Shown one piece after another: positions 28,816-36,962 of a stretch of DNA of 64,000 bases (within the stretch, counting starts at the first letter, position 1; each line of letters starts with the position of its first letter). The stretch comes from Caenispirillum bisanense. Its GTDB lineage: Bacteria; Pseudomonadota; Alphaproteobacteria; Rhodospirillales; Rhodospirillaceae. A program made the translations under genes and the position numbers. The stretch is taken from NCBI RefSeq assembly GCF_900230255.1, contig NZ_OCNJ01000005.1, positions 1-64,000 on the forward strand, in the 5' to 3' direction. Below the pieces are notes generated by a model. The model did not search any database. It was given only the letters and a program-made list of their open reading frames with translations, and had not been told where the DNA came from.

Positions 28816-29604
28816 ATGCTCACTTCGGTTGATTTGAGGGACCGCCTGCCGCGCTTGCGGCGGCACGGGTACCTTTTGACCGGCAACCGCCACGCCGCCG
28901 ACGAGGCGGTGATGGCCTGCCTGGCCGCCCTGCCGCGCGACGCGGCCGGGAAGCCTTACGCCGCCGACGACGCGGCGCTGTTCCGCACCTTCCACTCCGC
29001 CGTGCTGGCGCCGACCGAGCCCGTCGCCGGGCCCGACGCCGCCTGCGAGGCCGACGCCGACCTGGCGGAGACGCGCGACCGCCTGTTCGCCCTGCCGCCG
29101 GTGGAACGCCGGGTGATCCTTCTCGTTTCGCTGGAAGGCTTCACGGTCGCCGAGGCCGCCGCCATCCTCTGCATCGCCCCGAGCCGCGCCGCCCGGTCGC
29201 TGCTGACGGCCCGCAGCCTGATGGTCCAGCCGCAGCGCCGCCTGCGCGCCATGATCATTGAGGACGACCAGCTCATCGGCATGGACATCGCCGAGTCGCT
29301 GCAGGAAATGGGCTACGGCGACTGCGTCCACGCCGCCAACGGCCGCGAGGCGCTGGAAGCCTTCGGCGGCGGCGAGCCCGACCTCATCATCGCCGACGTG
29401 GTGCTGTCCGACGGCCCCTCGGGGGTCGAGGTGGCGCGCCGCCTGCGGGGCCGCTACAAGGCGCCGGTGGTCTTCGTCACCGCCTTCCCGGAAATGGCCC
29501 TGGCCGATCCGAGCGTCCGCGCCGACTGCGTGCTGCCCAAGCCCTTCAGCCCGAACGCGCTCAAGTCCATGGTCCGCCGCACGGTGCAGGCGCCGGCCGC
29601 CTGA
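28816..29604 (+). CDS. phyR: PhyR-type general stress response regulator
   Basis: 262 aa. The N-terminal about 130 residues form a sigma-like domain (sigma 2 and 4: LPPVERRVILLVSLEGFTVA), and the C-terminal part is a receiver domain (MIIEDDQLIGMDIAESLQEM; phospho-acceptor Asp in LIIADVVLSDG; VTAFPE and the late Lys in PKPF). On phosphorylation PhyR uses its sigma-like domain to draw the anti-sigma factor from the ECF sigma. The sigma and small anti-sigma-like genes upstream complete the switch. It ends at a clear terminator. Confidence 0.94.
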   Translation: MLTSVDLRDRLPRLRRHGYLLTGNRHAADEAVMACLAALPRDAAGKPYAADDAALFRTFHSAVLAPTEPVAGPDAACEADADLAETRDRLFALPPVERRVILLVSLEGFTVAEAAAILCIAPSRAARSLLTARSLMVQPQRRLRAMIIEDDQLIGMDIAESLQEMGYGDCVHAANGREALEAFGGGEPDLIIADVVLSDGPSGVEVARRLRGRYKAPVVFVTAFPEMALADPSVRADCVLPKPFSPNALKSMVRRTVQAPAA

Positions 29605-29632
29605 CCTGCCGGCAGGCCGCATCGCCGGACCG

Positions 29633-29666
29633 ACGGCCGAGGCAAGTCCTCGGCCGTTCGTTTTTT
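29633..29666 (+). terminator. Rho-independent terminator after phyR
   Basis: A perfect 10-bp stem (29633-29642 with 29648-29657), loop CAAGT, followed by TCGTTTTTT. It lies about 30 nt after the phyR stop. Confidence 0.88.
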
Positions 29667-29688
29667 CATCGACTGTCGCATTTTCCGG

Positions 29689-29715
29689 GGAACACGAAGG
29701 GCCGTTCGCTGTTTT
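29689..29715 (+). promoter_or_regulatory. Candidate EcfG-type promoter
   Basis: GGAAC at 29689-29693 is followed after 17 nt by GTTTTC (GTT at 29711-29713; TGTT with a 16-nt spacer). This fits the general stress sigma pattern of GGAAC and GTT at 16-17 nt. It lies just after the phyR terminator, so it starts a new transcript. Confidence 0.45.
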
Positions 29716-29719
29716 CTTT

Positions 29720-29825
29720 GCGTTGGCTCTGTTTTCGACGTGTACGGCATCCCATCACGTCTCCACTCTCCGACAGGCCAATTCCCTCGACCTTGGCGGC
29801 GGTCCCTAGACCGCCGCATTTTTTT
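29720..29825 (+). ncRNA. Candidate small RNA or leader between two terminators
   Basis: Between the EcfG-like promoter and a second strong terminator (29796-29825) lies about 100 nt with no reading frame. Having two plus-strand terminators within 200 nt means something must start between them. It could be an independent small RNA of about 105 nt, or an attenuated leader of the small gene and lipid kinase at 29925. The 5' end is estimated from the promoter. Confidence 0.35.
29796..29825 (+). terminator. Second Rho-independent terminator, before the small gene at 29925
   Basis: A perfect 9-bp stem (29796-29804 with 29809-29817), loop CCTA, followed directly by AT7. It is stronger than the usual intergenic hairpin and has no gene ahead of it other than the candidate small RNA. 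Confidence 0.85.
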
Positions 29826-29924
29826 GGTCCTGCCGCTTGCGTCCTTTGCGCCGCCGCCCGGCCGCAACGGGGCGGTCGCGTCTTCCGTTTCCTCCCTGCC
29901 CCGACAGTGTGCACAGAGGATCCC

Positions 29925-30086
29925 ATGGATCAGACGCAGTACAACGCCGCCCGCGGCGAGTTGAATCGCCTGCAGGCCTTGCCCTCCCCCGACGCCGAGG
30001 CGCGCGAGCGCATGGAAACCCTGCGGCGCGAGATCGACGCCTACGAGCAGGGCGCCGAGTCCAAGGGCAAGCCCGGCCAGGAATGA
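29925..30086 (+). CDS. Small hydrophilic protein, 53 aa
   Basis: A predicted helical peptide rich in Glu, Arg and Gln (ELNRLQALPSPDAEARERME). I do not recognise a family. The ATG at 29925 follows AGAGGA with good spacing, and the stop lies 4 nt before the lipid kinase start, so the two are probably cotranslated. No signal or membrane segment is seen. Confidence 0.6.
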   Translation: MDQTQYNAARGELNRLQALPSPDAEARERMETLRREIDAYEQGAESKGKPGQE

Positions 30087-30090
30087 CACC

Positions 30091-31446
30091 ATGGCCCGCC
30101 GGGCGCTGCTGATCGTCAACGAAAACAGTTCGCAGGGGCGCGACGGCGACCTCCGCCCCCTCCTCGACATCCTGCGCCACGACGGCGACATGCGGGTGGA
30201 CGTCCACAAGAGCCGCTCGCGCGAGCACGTGGCCGAGATCATCGCCGAGCACGGCGACGGCATCGACCTCGTCATCATGGCCGGCGGCGACGGCACCATG
30301 AACGCCGCCGTCGACATCCTGCACGAGCGCGACATCGCGCTGGGCCTGCTGCCGCTCGGCACCGCCAACGACCTCGCCCGCACCCTCGGCATCCCGGCCG
30401 GCGTGCAGGCGGCCTGCCGCGCCATCGCGCACGGGCGGCCGCACCGCATCGACCTCGGCCGCGTCAACGGCAAGCTCTTCTTCAACGTCGCCTCGGTGGG
30501 CGCCGCGGCGCAGTTGTCCAAGCAGCTCGACCGCGAATTGAAGGCCCGCTGGGGGGTGCTCAGCTATCCCATCCGGGTGCGCGACGTGCTGGGCGACGCC
30601 AATGCCTTCGACGCCGAGATCGAGGACGACCAGGGCGCGGTGGAGCGGGTGCGCTCCATCCAGGTCGCCGTCGGCAACGGCCGGTTCTACGGCGGCGGCA
30701 TGAAGGTGGCCGAGGAAAGCGCCATCGACGACGGCCGCCTCGACCTCTACAGCCTGGAGCCGCAGAGCCTGTGGCGGCTGGTCCTCACTCTGCCGTTCAT
30801 CCGCTCGGGCCGGCACGGTAAGCTGGAGGGATCGGTCGCCATGACCGGCACCCGCTTCACCGTCCGCACGGCGGAGCCGCTCGACGTCTCCACCGACGGC
30901 GAGGTGACGACGCGGACCCCAGCCACCTTCGACATCCTGCCGGCGGCGCTGACGGTCATGGTACCGAAGGACCGCAACGGCGAAGGAGTGACGCGGGAAA
31001 TGCTGCGCGACGACAGGGTGGTGGCGCTCGACGACGTGATCGTCGCCCTCAAGCGGTCCATCGCCGACATGGAAGAGGCCGCCGACACGCACGACGAGCC
31101 CGACTCGCTCGACCGCACCCTGCGCGCCATCGCCAGCCGGCGGCACACGGTGGTGACGACCCTGGAGGACGCGCTGCGGGCGCTGGGCGACCTGCCCTCG
31201 GCGCCGGACGCCGACCGCCAGACCTTTTCGCACCTCGCGCTGCGCGTAAGGGCGCTGCTGTCGGGAGACGAGGCCCGCACCCTCGCCGACGCCGCCTGCT
31301 CCGACGAGGATGCCCTCGCCGAAGCCATCGAAGCCGCGCTGGATGCCGACCTGCCGGACGCGGTGAAGCACACCCTGCGGGCGCTGCGCGGCGACGTCGA
31401 CCGGGCCTGCGACGAGATCAAGGCCGTTGCGGCGGCGCGGCCATGA
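30091..31446 (+). CDS. Lipid kinase of the diacylglycerol kinase/YegS family, with a C-terminal extension
   Basis: 451 aa. The catalytic region covers about residues 1-300: the nucleotide loop GGDGTMNAAVD and the LGLLPLGTANDLARTLG block are intact. It would phosphorylate a diacylglycerol-like or related lipid at the membrane face. The C-terminal about 150 residues are an added helical domain (SIADMEEAADTHDEPD, then HALR-like repeats) not part of the minimal kinase. It sits in the general stress locus and overlaps the convergent DUF4112 gene by 29 nt. Confidence 0.88.
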   Translation: MARRALLIVNENSSQGRDGDLRPLLDILRHDGDMRVDVHKSRSREHVAEIIAEHGDGIDLVIMAGGDGTMNAAVDILHERDIALGLLPLGTANDLARTLGIPAGVQAACRAIAHGRPHRIDLGRVNGKLFFNVASVGAAAQLSKQLDRELKARWGVLSYPIRVRDVLGDANAFDAEIEDDQGAVERVRSIQVAVGNGRFYGGGMKVAEESAIDDGRLDLYSLEPQSLWRLVLTLPFIRSGRHGKLEGSVAMTGTRFTVRTAEPLDVSTDGEVTTRTPATFDILPAALTVMVPKDRNGEGVTREMLRDDRVVALDDVIVALKRSIADMEEAADTHDEPDSLDRTLRAIASRRHTVVTTLEDALRALGDLPSAPDADRQTFSHLALRVRALLSGDEARTLADAACSDEDALAEAIEAALDADLPDAVKHTLRALRGDVDRACDEIKAVAAARP

Positions 31447-31873
31447 CCTCCTCGCCGAAGTGACGCAAGATGCGGCGGATGTTGCGGCGGTTGGCCTTGA
31501 AGCCGACGTCGAACACGTCGCCCACCAGCGGCACCAGGCCGATGGCCCAGTCGACGCCGACGGTGCCGGCCATGGCGACCAGATCCCGCCGCGGCATGCC
31601 GAGCCGCCACGCCTCCAGGATGATCCAGCCGGCCACCGCCGTGGTGGCGGTGTCGCCGACGCCCGGCACCAGCCCGGCGATGCCGTCCAGCCCCACACGG
31701 ATGTTGGTGCCGGGCAGGCGGAAGCGGTCGTCGAGCCAATAGGCCACCGTCTGCAGACGGGCGAGCCGCCGGCGCCGGTCGGCGTCGGGGCCCGTCGTCG
31801 TGTCTGCGGCGGCTGAGGCGGCGCCGGAAGGGCGGCCGGGGTCGGTCCAGGTGCGGTCGGGCATGGGCGGCAT
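31418..31873 (-). CDS. DUF4112 family protein
   Basis: 151 aa. The conserved block runs LQTVAYWLDDRFRLPGTNIR, then GLVPGVGDTATTAVAGWII, and GLVPLVGDVFDVGFKANRRN, the two VPxVGD repeats typical of DUF4112 membrane proteins. The two hydrophobic stretches are probably membrane-associated hairpins. Function unknown. It overlaps the 3' end of the lipid kinase gene tail to tail. Confidence 0.85.
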   Translation of the reverse strand: MPPMPDRTWTDPGRPSGAASAAADTTTGPDADRRRRLARLQTVAYWLDDRFRLPGTNIRVGLDGIAGLVPGVGDTATTAVAGWIILEAWRLGMPRRDLVAMAGTVGVDWAIGLVPLVGDVFDVGFKANRRNIRRILRHFGEEVMAAPPQRP

Positions 31874-31937
31874 CCGTCTGTTGCGTCTCTTTCACAAACA
31901 GCGCGCCGCCGACCGACGTTTCAAGAGGCCGCGGGCG

Positions 31938-32639
31938 TCACTCCGCCGGCTGCTGCGCCTGCTGGTCCTCGGCGGTCACTTCGTCCCAGGTGCGTTCGAG
32001 GTCGCTGACCGCCTGGCGGAAGTTCTCCTGCGCCGACTGCCAGCCGTCCGCCGTCGCCCCTTCCACCTGCGCCCAGGCCTGGTCGACCCGCGCCAGGGCC
32101 TCGGCCACCGCCTGCTCCGCCTCGGTCCCGAGACCGGCCGTTTCGGCGCCGGCGGGCGCCGCCGGTTCGATGGGCGCGGTGCCGCCGGACGACGGCTGCG
32201 GCAGGCTGGCTGCCACCTCGGCCTGCTTCGGATCGTAGTCCGGCAGGGCTTCCAGCTCGTCCTTGGCCATGCCGAGCACGAGGCGCGGCTCGCCGCCCTC
32301 GCCGCCGGGCTGCACAGACAGCTCCACCGGCGCCACCGCCACCTCGCGGCTGCCGATGCCCATGACGCCGCCGTGGGAGATGACGGCGCGCGGGCTGCCG
32401 CCGCCGGCCAGGGCCACACCCGTCAGCTCGCCGAGCGGCTCGCCGGTCGGGGAATAGACGGTCTCGCCGATGCGCTCCGCCAGCGTGTCGACGCCCGGAT
32501 CCAGCGGCCCGCCGCCGTCGCTCGTGGCCACTTCGGCGGGCGCCGCCGGCATGGGGGCGGAGGCCGGTGCGCCCTCCTGCGCCAGCGCCGGCGCCAGCGG
32601 CAGGACCAGGGCGGTGGCAACCAGAAGGTGCTTCAGCAT
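31938..32639 (-). CDS. Exported PRC-barrel protein
   Basis: 233 aa with a signal peptide (MLKHLLVATALVLPLAPALA). One PRC-barrel-like domain lies at about 52-125 (ERIGETVYSPTGEPLGELTG, then PRAVISHGGVMGIGSREVAV). The tail is Gln/Ala/Glu-rich and helical. PRC-barrels occur in RNA, photosynthesis and envelope contexts, so function is open. The ATG at 32639 follows AGAGGAG. The next gene upstream encodes a second, two-barrel exported protein. Confidence 0.8.
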   Translation of the reverse strand: MLKHLLVATALVLPLAPALAQEGAPASAPMPAAPAEVATSDGGGPLDPGVDTLAERIGETVYSPTGEPLGELTGVALAGGGSPRAVISHGGVMGIGSREVAVAPVELSVQPGGEGGEPRLVLGMAKDELEALPDYDPKQAEVAASLPQPSSGGTAPIEPAAPAGAETAGLGTEAEQAVAEALARVDQAWAQVEGATADGWQSAQENFRQAVSDLERTWDEVTAEDQQAQQPAE

Positions 32640-32732
32640 CGTCGTGCTCCTCTGCAGTGACCACGGCAGGAACAGCCGAGGCAGCCCCCTGGTTCTCATG
32701 GTCCCCGAAAGGTCACGGCCGCAGGCGCGCCG

Positions 32733-33788
32733 TCACTGGTCGTCGCCGGCGACGCCGTCGCCGCCGTGACCCTTGCCGATTTCGGGCTCGACCTTCTCCA
32801 GCACCTCGTCCATGGCGCCGCCGTCGGCCTGCTGCGGCCGCGGAAAGGCCTTGGTCTCGTCGACGTCGGGCAGCATCTGGGAGGCGGTGGGCTGGCCGGA
32901 GCCGCGGTCGAAACCCTGGTCGTCGCCGATGGCCTGTTCGCCCGCCAACCCGGCCGCCGCCGTGCCGGGGGCGGTGATGGCCGCCGGACTGTCGCCGAAC
33001 ACGTAGTCGGGCCGCTGCGCCAGTTCCTGCGCACCGAGGTCGGTGGTGATCGTCAGGCGACCGTCTTCGCCGCCGCCGCGGCTGACGGTGACGCGGTCGG
33101 CCGGAATCATGACGGTGCGGTCGTCGGTCTCCACCACCAGGCCCTGGATGCCGGCGGTGCTGTGGACGATGGCGTCGACCACCGTCCCGACGGCCTCGCC
33201 GCCCTGGCCGCCCTGCACCTCGACGTCGAACAGGGCGTCGGAGACGGCGGTCACGCCCTGCGCCCGCTCGGCGTCGAAGCGCGGCAGGTTGGCGAGGTCC
33301 ATGGGCGTGACGCCGGTGACCAGCATCCAGTTCTCCGGCCCGCGGCCGGTCTGCACCCGGATGTTGGCGAAGGGCACCAGCACGCGGTCGCCCTCGACCT
33401 CGACGGCGGCGTGGACGCTGCCGTCGTCGGACAGCACGATCTCGGAAATCTCGCCGATCTCCTCCTCGTCGCCGCTGCGGAGTTCGTCGTCGACCAGCGC
33501 CGAGACGGGCAGCGCGAAGGTCGTATCGCCGCCCGCCACGCCCGGGTCGGCGAACTGCGCCGCCTCGCGCGGGCCGGCGTTGAGGCCGCCGATCTCGTCC
33601 ACCGAGGTCGGCTGGTTGCGGCTGGCCTTCTCGCCGTAGGACATGTCGCCCTCGGCCGTCTCGCCACCTTTCTTGGAGTCGGTCTGCGCCTGGGTCTGCG
33701 TCTGGGCCTGTTCGGCGCCGGCGAGGGCGGGAACGATCAGGACGGCGGGCATGGCGAGGGCGCTCGCCAGAAGGGCTCTGCGAAGCAT
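32733..33788 (-). CDS. Exported protein with two PRC-barrel domains
   Basis: 351 aa with a signal peptide (MLRRALLASALAMPAVLIVPALAGA). The first barrel (about 90-175) has EIGEISEIVLSDDGSVHAAV and the second (about 205-270) has GTVVDAIVHSTAGIQGLVVE. The Gln/Thr tract QAQTQTQAQT follows the signal peptide. The tail is Asp/Gly-rich. ATG 33788 has GGAGGACC upstream. It is 93 nt from the single-barrel gene, probably in one transcript. The envelope role is unknown. Confidence 0.8.
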   Translation of the reverse strand: MLRRALLASALAMPAVLIVPALAGAEQAQTQTQAQTDSKKGGETAEGDMSYGEKASRNQPTSVDEIGGLNAGPREAAQFADPGVAGGDTTFALPVSALVDDELRSGDEEEIGEISEIVLSDDGSVHAAVEVEGDRVLVPFANIRVQTGRGPENWMLVTGVTPMDLANLPRFDAERAQGVTAVSDALFDVEVQGGQGGEAVGTVVDAIVHSTAGIQGLVVETDDRTVMIPADRVTVSRGGGEDGRLTITTDLGAQELAQRPDYVFGDSPAAITAPGTAAAGLAGEQAIGDDQGFDRGSGQPTASQMLPDVDETKAFPRPQQADGGAMDEVLEKVEPEIGKGHGGDGVAGDDQ

Positions 33789-33870
33789 GGAATGGTCCTC
33801 CGTGGCGGCCATGGCGGGCCGCATAGCGGTTGAAACCTTTCCCTGCCAACGCCCGCAGGCCGCGTCGGGT

Positions 33871-35421
33871 TTACTCGCCGTCGTCCTCGTACCCGTCCTG
33901 GGTGACCAGGTTGCCGAACTTGGTGTAGTTGCCGTCGAAGAACAGCCGCACGGTGCCGATGGGGCCGTGACGCTGCTTACCGATGATGACCTCGCCGACG
34001 TTGGCCGCCTTGCCGAGGCGCTCCTGCCACGCCGTGTAGCGCTCGAGGAACTTGTCTTCCTGCTCCTCCGGCTTGCGGCCAGGCTCGGCGCGGGCGAGGT
34101 AGTATTCCTCGCGGTAGACGAACATGACCACGTCGGCGTCCTGCTCGATGGAGCCGGATTCGCGCAGGTCCGACAACTGCGGCTTCTTGTCGTCGCGCTG
34201 TTCGACGGCGCGCGACAGCTGCGACAGCGCCATGACCGGCACGTTCATTTCCTTGGCCAGCGCCTTCAGGCCGCGGGTGATGGCCGACACTTCCTGCACG
34301 CGGTTCTCGCTGCTGCCCTTGCCGCCGCCGCCCGAAAGGAGCTGCAGGTAGTCGATGATGATGAGGCCGAGGCCCTGGCCGCCGTTCTGCCGCGCGAGGC
34401 GCCGGCAGCGCGTGCGCAGGGCCGAGACGGTCAGCGCCGGCGTGTCGTCGATGTAGAGCGGCAGGTTCTGCAGTTCCTGGCTCACCTGGATCATGCGCTG
34501 GAAGTCGGCGTCGTCCAGCTCGCCGGTGCGCAGCTTGTGGCCGGAGATTTCGGCCTGCTCGGCGAGGATACGGGTGGCCAGCTGCTCGGCCGACATTTCC
34601 AGCGAGAAGAAGGCGACGCGGCCGCCGTCCACCACCTTACGGGTACCGTTCTCGTCGACCTCCTCGCGGTAGGCCTTGGCGGCGTTGAAGGCGATGTTGG
34701 TGGCGAGCGACGTCTTGCCCATGGAGGGGCGGCCGGCGAGGATCAGCAGGTCCGACTTGTGCAGGCCGCCGAGCTTGCGGTCCAGGTCGATGAGGCCGGT
34801 GGTGCAGCCGGCCAGCGACCCGGCGCGGCGGTGGGCGTTCTGCGCCATCTCGATGGCGCCGGCCAGGGCGCTGGCGAAATCCACGAAGCCCTTGTCGGTC
34901 TCGCCGGTGGTGGCGAGGTCGTAGAGCGACTGTTCGGCCGATTCGATGTGGGTACGCGCCGTCGTCTCGAAGTCGACCGTGAAGGCGTCGTTGACCAGCT
35001 TCTCGCCGAGGTCGATGAGCTCGCGCCGCAGGTGCAGGTCGTAGATCTGGCGGCCGTATTCGGCGGCGTTGACGATGGTGACGACGCTGTTCACCAGCGT
35101 CGCCAGGTAGTCCATGCCGCCCACCTCCTGCACCGCCGGATCGCGTTCCAGGTAGGTCTTCAGCGTCACCGGCGTGACCGTATGGCCCGCCTCGATGAGC
35201 TTGCCGCAGGCGCGGTAGATGGCGGCGTGGGCCGGGTGGGCGAAGTGCTCCGGCCGCAGGTATTCCGACACCTTCTCGAAGGCGCGGTTGTTGACCAGGA
35301 TGGCGCCGAGCAGGGCCTGCTCGGCCTCGTAGTTGTGCGGCGGGATGCGGGCCGGCGTCGCGGCCGCGGCGGCGTCGCCGCCGCCGGGAATGGCGGTCAG
35401 GTGCATGGGGCTCGTGCTCAT
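33871..35421 (-). CDS. dnaB: Replicative DNA helicase DnaB
   Basis: 516 aa. The N-terminal primase-interaction domain starts PPHNYEAEQALLGAILVNN, the RecA-like ATPase has Walker A GRPSMGKTS and the LIIIDYLQLL block, and the RKPEEQ/HGPIGTVRLFF tail is intact. It unwinds DNA ahead of the replication fork as a hexamer. It begins with a 22-residue Gly/Ala-rich leader. A DnaA-box cluster lies about 50 bp upstream (35470 onward). No inteins are present. Confidence 0.97.
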   Translation of the reverse strand: MSTSPMHLTAIPGGGDAAAAATPARIPPHNYEAEQALLGAILVNNRAFEKVSEYLRPEHFAHPAHAAIYRACGKLIEAGHTVTPVTLKTYLERDPAVQEVGGMDYLATLVNSVVTIVNAAEYGRQIYDLHLRRELIDLGEKLVNDAFTVDFETTARTHIESAEQSLYDLATTGETDKGFVDFASALAGAIEMAQNAHRRAGSLAGCTTGLIDLDRKLGGLHKSDLLILAGRPSMGKTSLATNIAFNAAKAYREEVDENGTRKVVDGGRVAFFSLEMSAEQLATRILAEQAEISGHKLRTGELDDADFQRMIQVSQELQNLPLYIDDTPALTVSALRTRCRRLARQNGGQGLGLIIIDYLQLLSGGGGKGSSENRVQEVSAITRGLKALAKEMNVPVMALSQLSRAVEQRDDKKPQLSDLRESGSIEQDADVVMFVYREEYYLARAEPGRKPEEQEDKFLERYTAWQERLGKAANVGEVIIGKQRHGPIGTVRLFFDGNYTKFGNLVTQDGYEDDGE

Positions 35422-35469
35422 GGCGCGCAGTGTAGCAGATGCGGTGCCCGGTGGGGGCGCCGCGGCACC

Positions 35470-35498
35470 TGTGGATAACGAGGATAACAGGGATAAGA
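35470..35498. promoter_or_regulatory. DnaA box and two related GGATAA repeats upstream of dnaB
   Basis: TGTGGATAA at 35470-35478 is a perfect DnaA box on the minus strand. It is followed by GAGGATAAC and AGGGATAAG at about 9-10-bp spacing, giving three GGATAA motifs in a row. The cluster lies in the promoter region between dnaB (minus) and the L,D-transpeptidase (plus). DnaA-dependent control is a plausible role. Confidence 0.6.
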
Positions 35499-35595
35499 CG
35501 CCGCGTCCGGGTCATCCGGATGATGACGTGCGACTCGGTTTCCGGTATGGTTCCGACCAGAGAGAGAGTAGCAAAAACCGAGGGAGTCCCGGCCC

Positions 35596-36141
35596 ATGCG
35601 GCGCTTTGTTGCGACGCTGTGTCTCGCCGTCTGCGTGACCGTCCTGACCGCCGTCCTGCTCGCCCCCCGCCCCGCCGCCGCCGGCGAGGCCGTGGCCGCC
35701 ATGCGGCCCATGGGCTCCATGATCGACAAGATCGTGGTGGAGAAGGGCAAGCGCGTGCTGACCCTGATGTCGGAAGGCCGCGCCGTGAAGACCTGGCCCA
35801 TCGCACTCGGCTGGGAACCCGCCGGCCACAAGCAGTACGAGGGCGACGGCCGCACGCCGGAAGGCTGGTACGTCATCGACTACCGCAACGACGAGAGCAT
35901 CTACTACCGCTCGCTGCGCATCAGCTACCCCAACGGCGAGGACCGCGCCTCGGCCGCCGCCCGCGGCAAGAGCCCCGGCGGCGACATCTACATCCACGGC
36001 CAGCCGACCACCATCAAGAGCAGCCTGCGCGCCAAGACCATGAAGGACTGGACCGCCGGCTGCATCGCCCTGTCCAACGACGCCATGGACGAGCTGTGGG
36101 CGCTGATCGACATCGGCACGCCGATCGAGATCTTCCCCTGA
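35596..36141 (+). CDS. L,D-transpeptidase (YkuD), exported
   Basis: 181 aa with a signal peptide (about 1-29). The YkuD domain has IYIHGQP with His134 and the active Cys156 in DWTAGCIALSN, the H...S/T-x-GC layout of the family. It would make 3-3 cross-links in peptidoglycan or attach proteins to it, in the periplasm. The ATG at 35596 has GGGAG upstream. It is divergent from dnaB and ends at a bidirectional terminator. Confidence 0.94.
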   Translation: MRRFVATLCLAVCVTVLTAVLLAPRPAAAGEAVAAMRPMGSMIDKIVVEKGKRVLTLMSEGRAVKTWPIALGWEPAGHKQYEGDGRTPEGWYVIDYRNDESIYYRSLRISYPNGEDRASAAARGKSPGGDIYIHGQPTTIKSSLRAKTMKDWTAGCIALSNDAMDELWALIDIGTPIEIFP

Positions 36142-36161
36142 CGCCAGGGCACTGAACGGCA

Positions 36162-36203
36162 CGGGGCCGAGGGCGGACGCGATGCCGCCTTCGGCCCCGT
36201 TTT
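36162..36203. terminator. Bidirectional terminator between the transpeptidase and GST genes
   Basis: A 15-bp stem with one G-T pair (36162-36176 with 36185-36199), followed on the plus strand by TTTTCG. It lies between two convergent stops. Confidence 0.82.
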
Positions 36204-36205
36204 CG

Positions 36206-36838
36206 TTACAGCGGCGGCAGGCCGTGGATCTCCAGCGCGCGCTGCGTCGCCGGCCGCTCCTGCACGCGGCGGGCGAGGCCGACGTAGCGCGGGAAGTCCT
36301 TCTCCAGGTCGAAGCCGGCCCGGCCGCCCCAGCGCAGGAAGACGTAGAGGTGGGCGTCGGCCACGGAGTAGTCGCCGAGCGCGAAGCCCTCGGCCGGCAG
36401 GCGGCCGTCCACTTCCTTCAGCGCGGCGTGATAGGCCGCCAGCGCCGCATCCTTCACCGGCTGGGCGTCGGTGCCCTCGGTGACGAAGCGCTCGGGGCGG
36501 AAGAAGCGGGTGAAGTGCGGGTGCACACCGGCGGCGCAGTGGTTCATCCACTCGTGGGCGCGGGCGCGAGCCAGCGGATCGGTCGGGATGAGGCGCTTCT
36601 CGGGGTGGGTATCGGCGAGGTAGGCCATGATCGCGTGCGTCTCGGTCAGTACCTGCCCATCGTCGAGCTGCAGCGCCGGCACCTTGCTGCGCGGGTTGAG
36701 GGCGCGGAACGCCTCGCCGTACTGCTCGCCCTCGGCCAGGTTGACCCGCACCGGCTCGTAGGCGGCACCGGTTTCCTCGATGACGATGTGCGGCGCCAGC
36801 GAGCAGGAGGCGGGGGAGTAGAAGTAACGCAGGGACAT
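36206..36838 (-). CDS. Glutathione S-transferase, beta-like
   Basis: 210 aa with an N-terminal thioredoxin-like domain (MSLRYFYSPASCSLAPHIVI, with the reactive Cys12 of the bacterial beta-like class) and the cis-Pro/Glu-Thr pair VPALQLDDGQVLTET, followed by the helical C-terminal domain. It would conjugate or reduce small electrophiles with glutathione. The ATG at 36838 fits the family start; the frame is open for 65 more codons upstream, which I treat as non-coding. Confidence 0.93.
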   Translation of the reverse strand: MSLRYFYSPASCSLAPHIVIEETGAAYEPVRVNLAEGEQYGEAFRALNPRSKVPALQLDDGQVLTETHAIMAYLADTHPEKRLIPTDPLARARAHEWMNHCAAGVHPHFTRFFRPERFVTEGTDAQPVKDAALAAYHAALKEVDGRLPAEGFALGDYSVADAHLYVFLRWGGRAGFDLEKDFPRYVGLARRVQERPATQRALEIHGLPPL

Positions 36839-36962
36839 GGATCGGCTCTCGCGGATCGTGAACGATGCGTCGAGGATACCCGAGTGCGCCGAGGGGAGTA
36901 AGGGCCGGTATGGCGAGGCGGAGGCGGGCCGTCGGTTGCCGAAGCCGCCAGCAGCCGCTACG

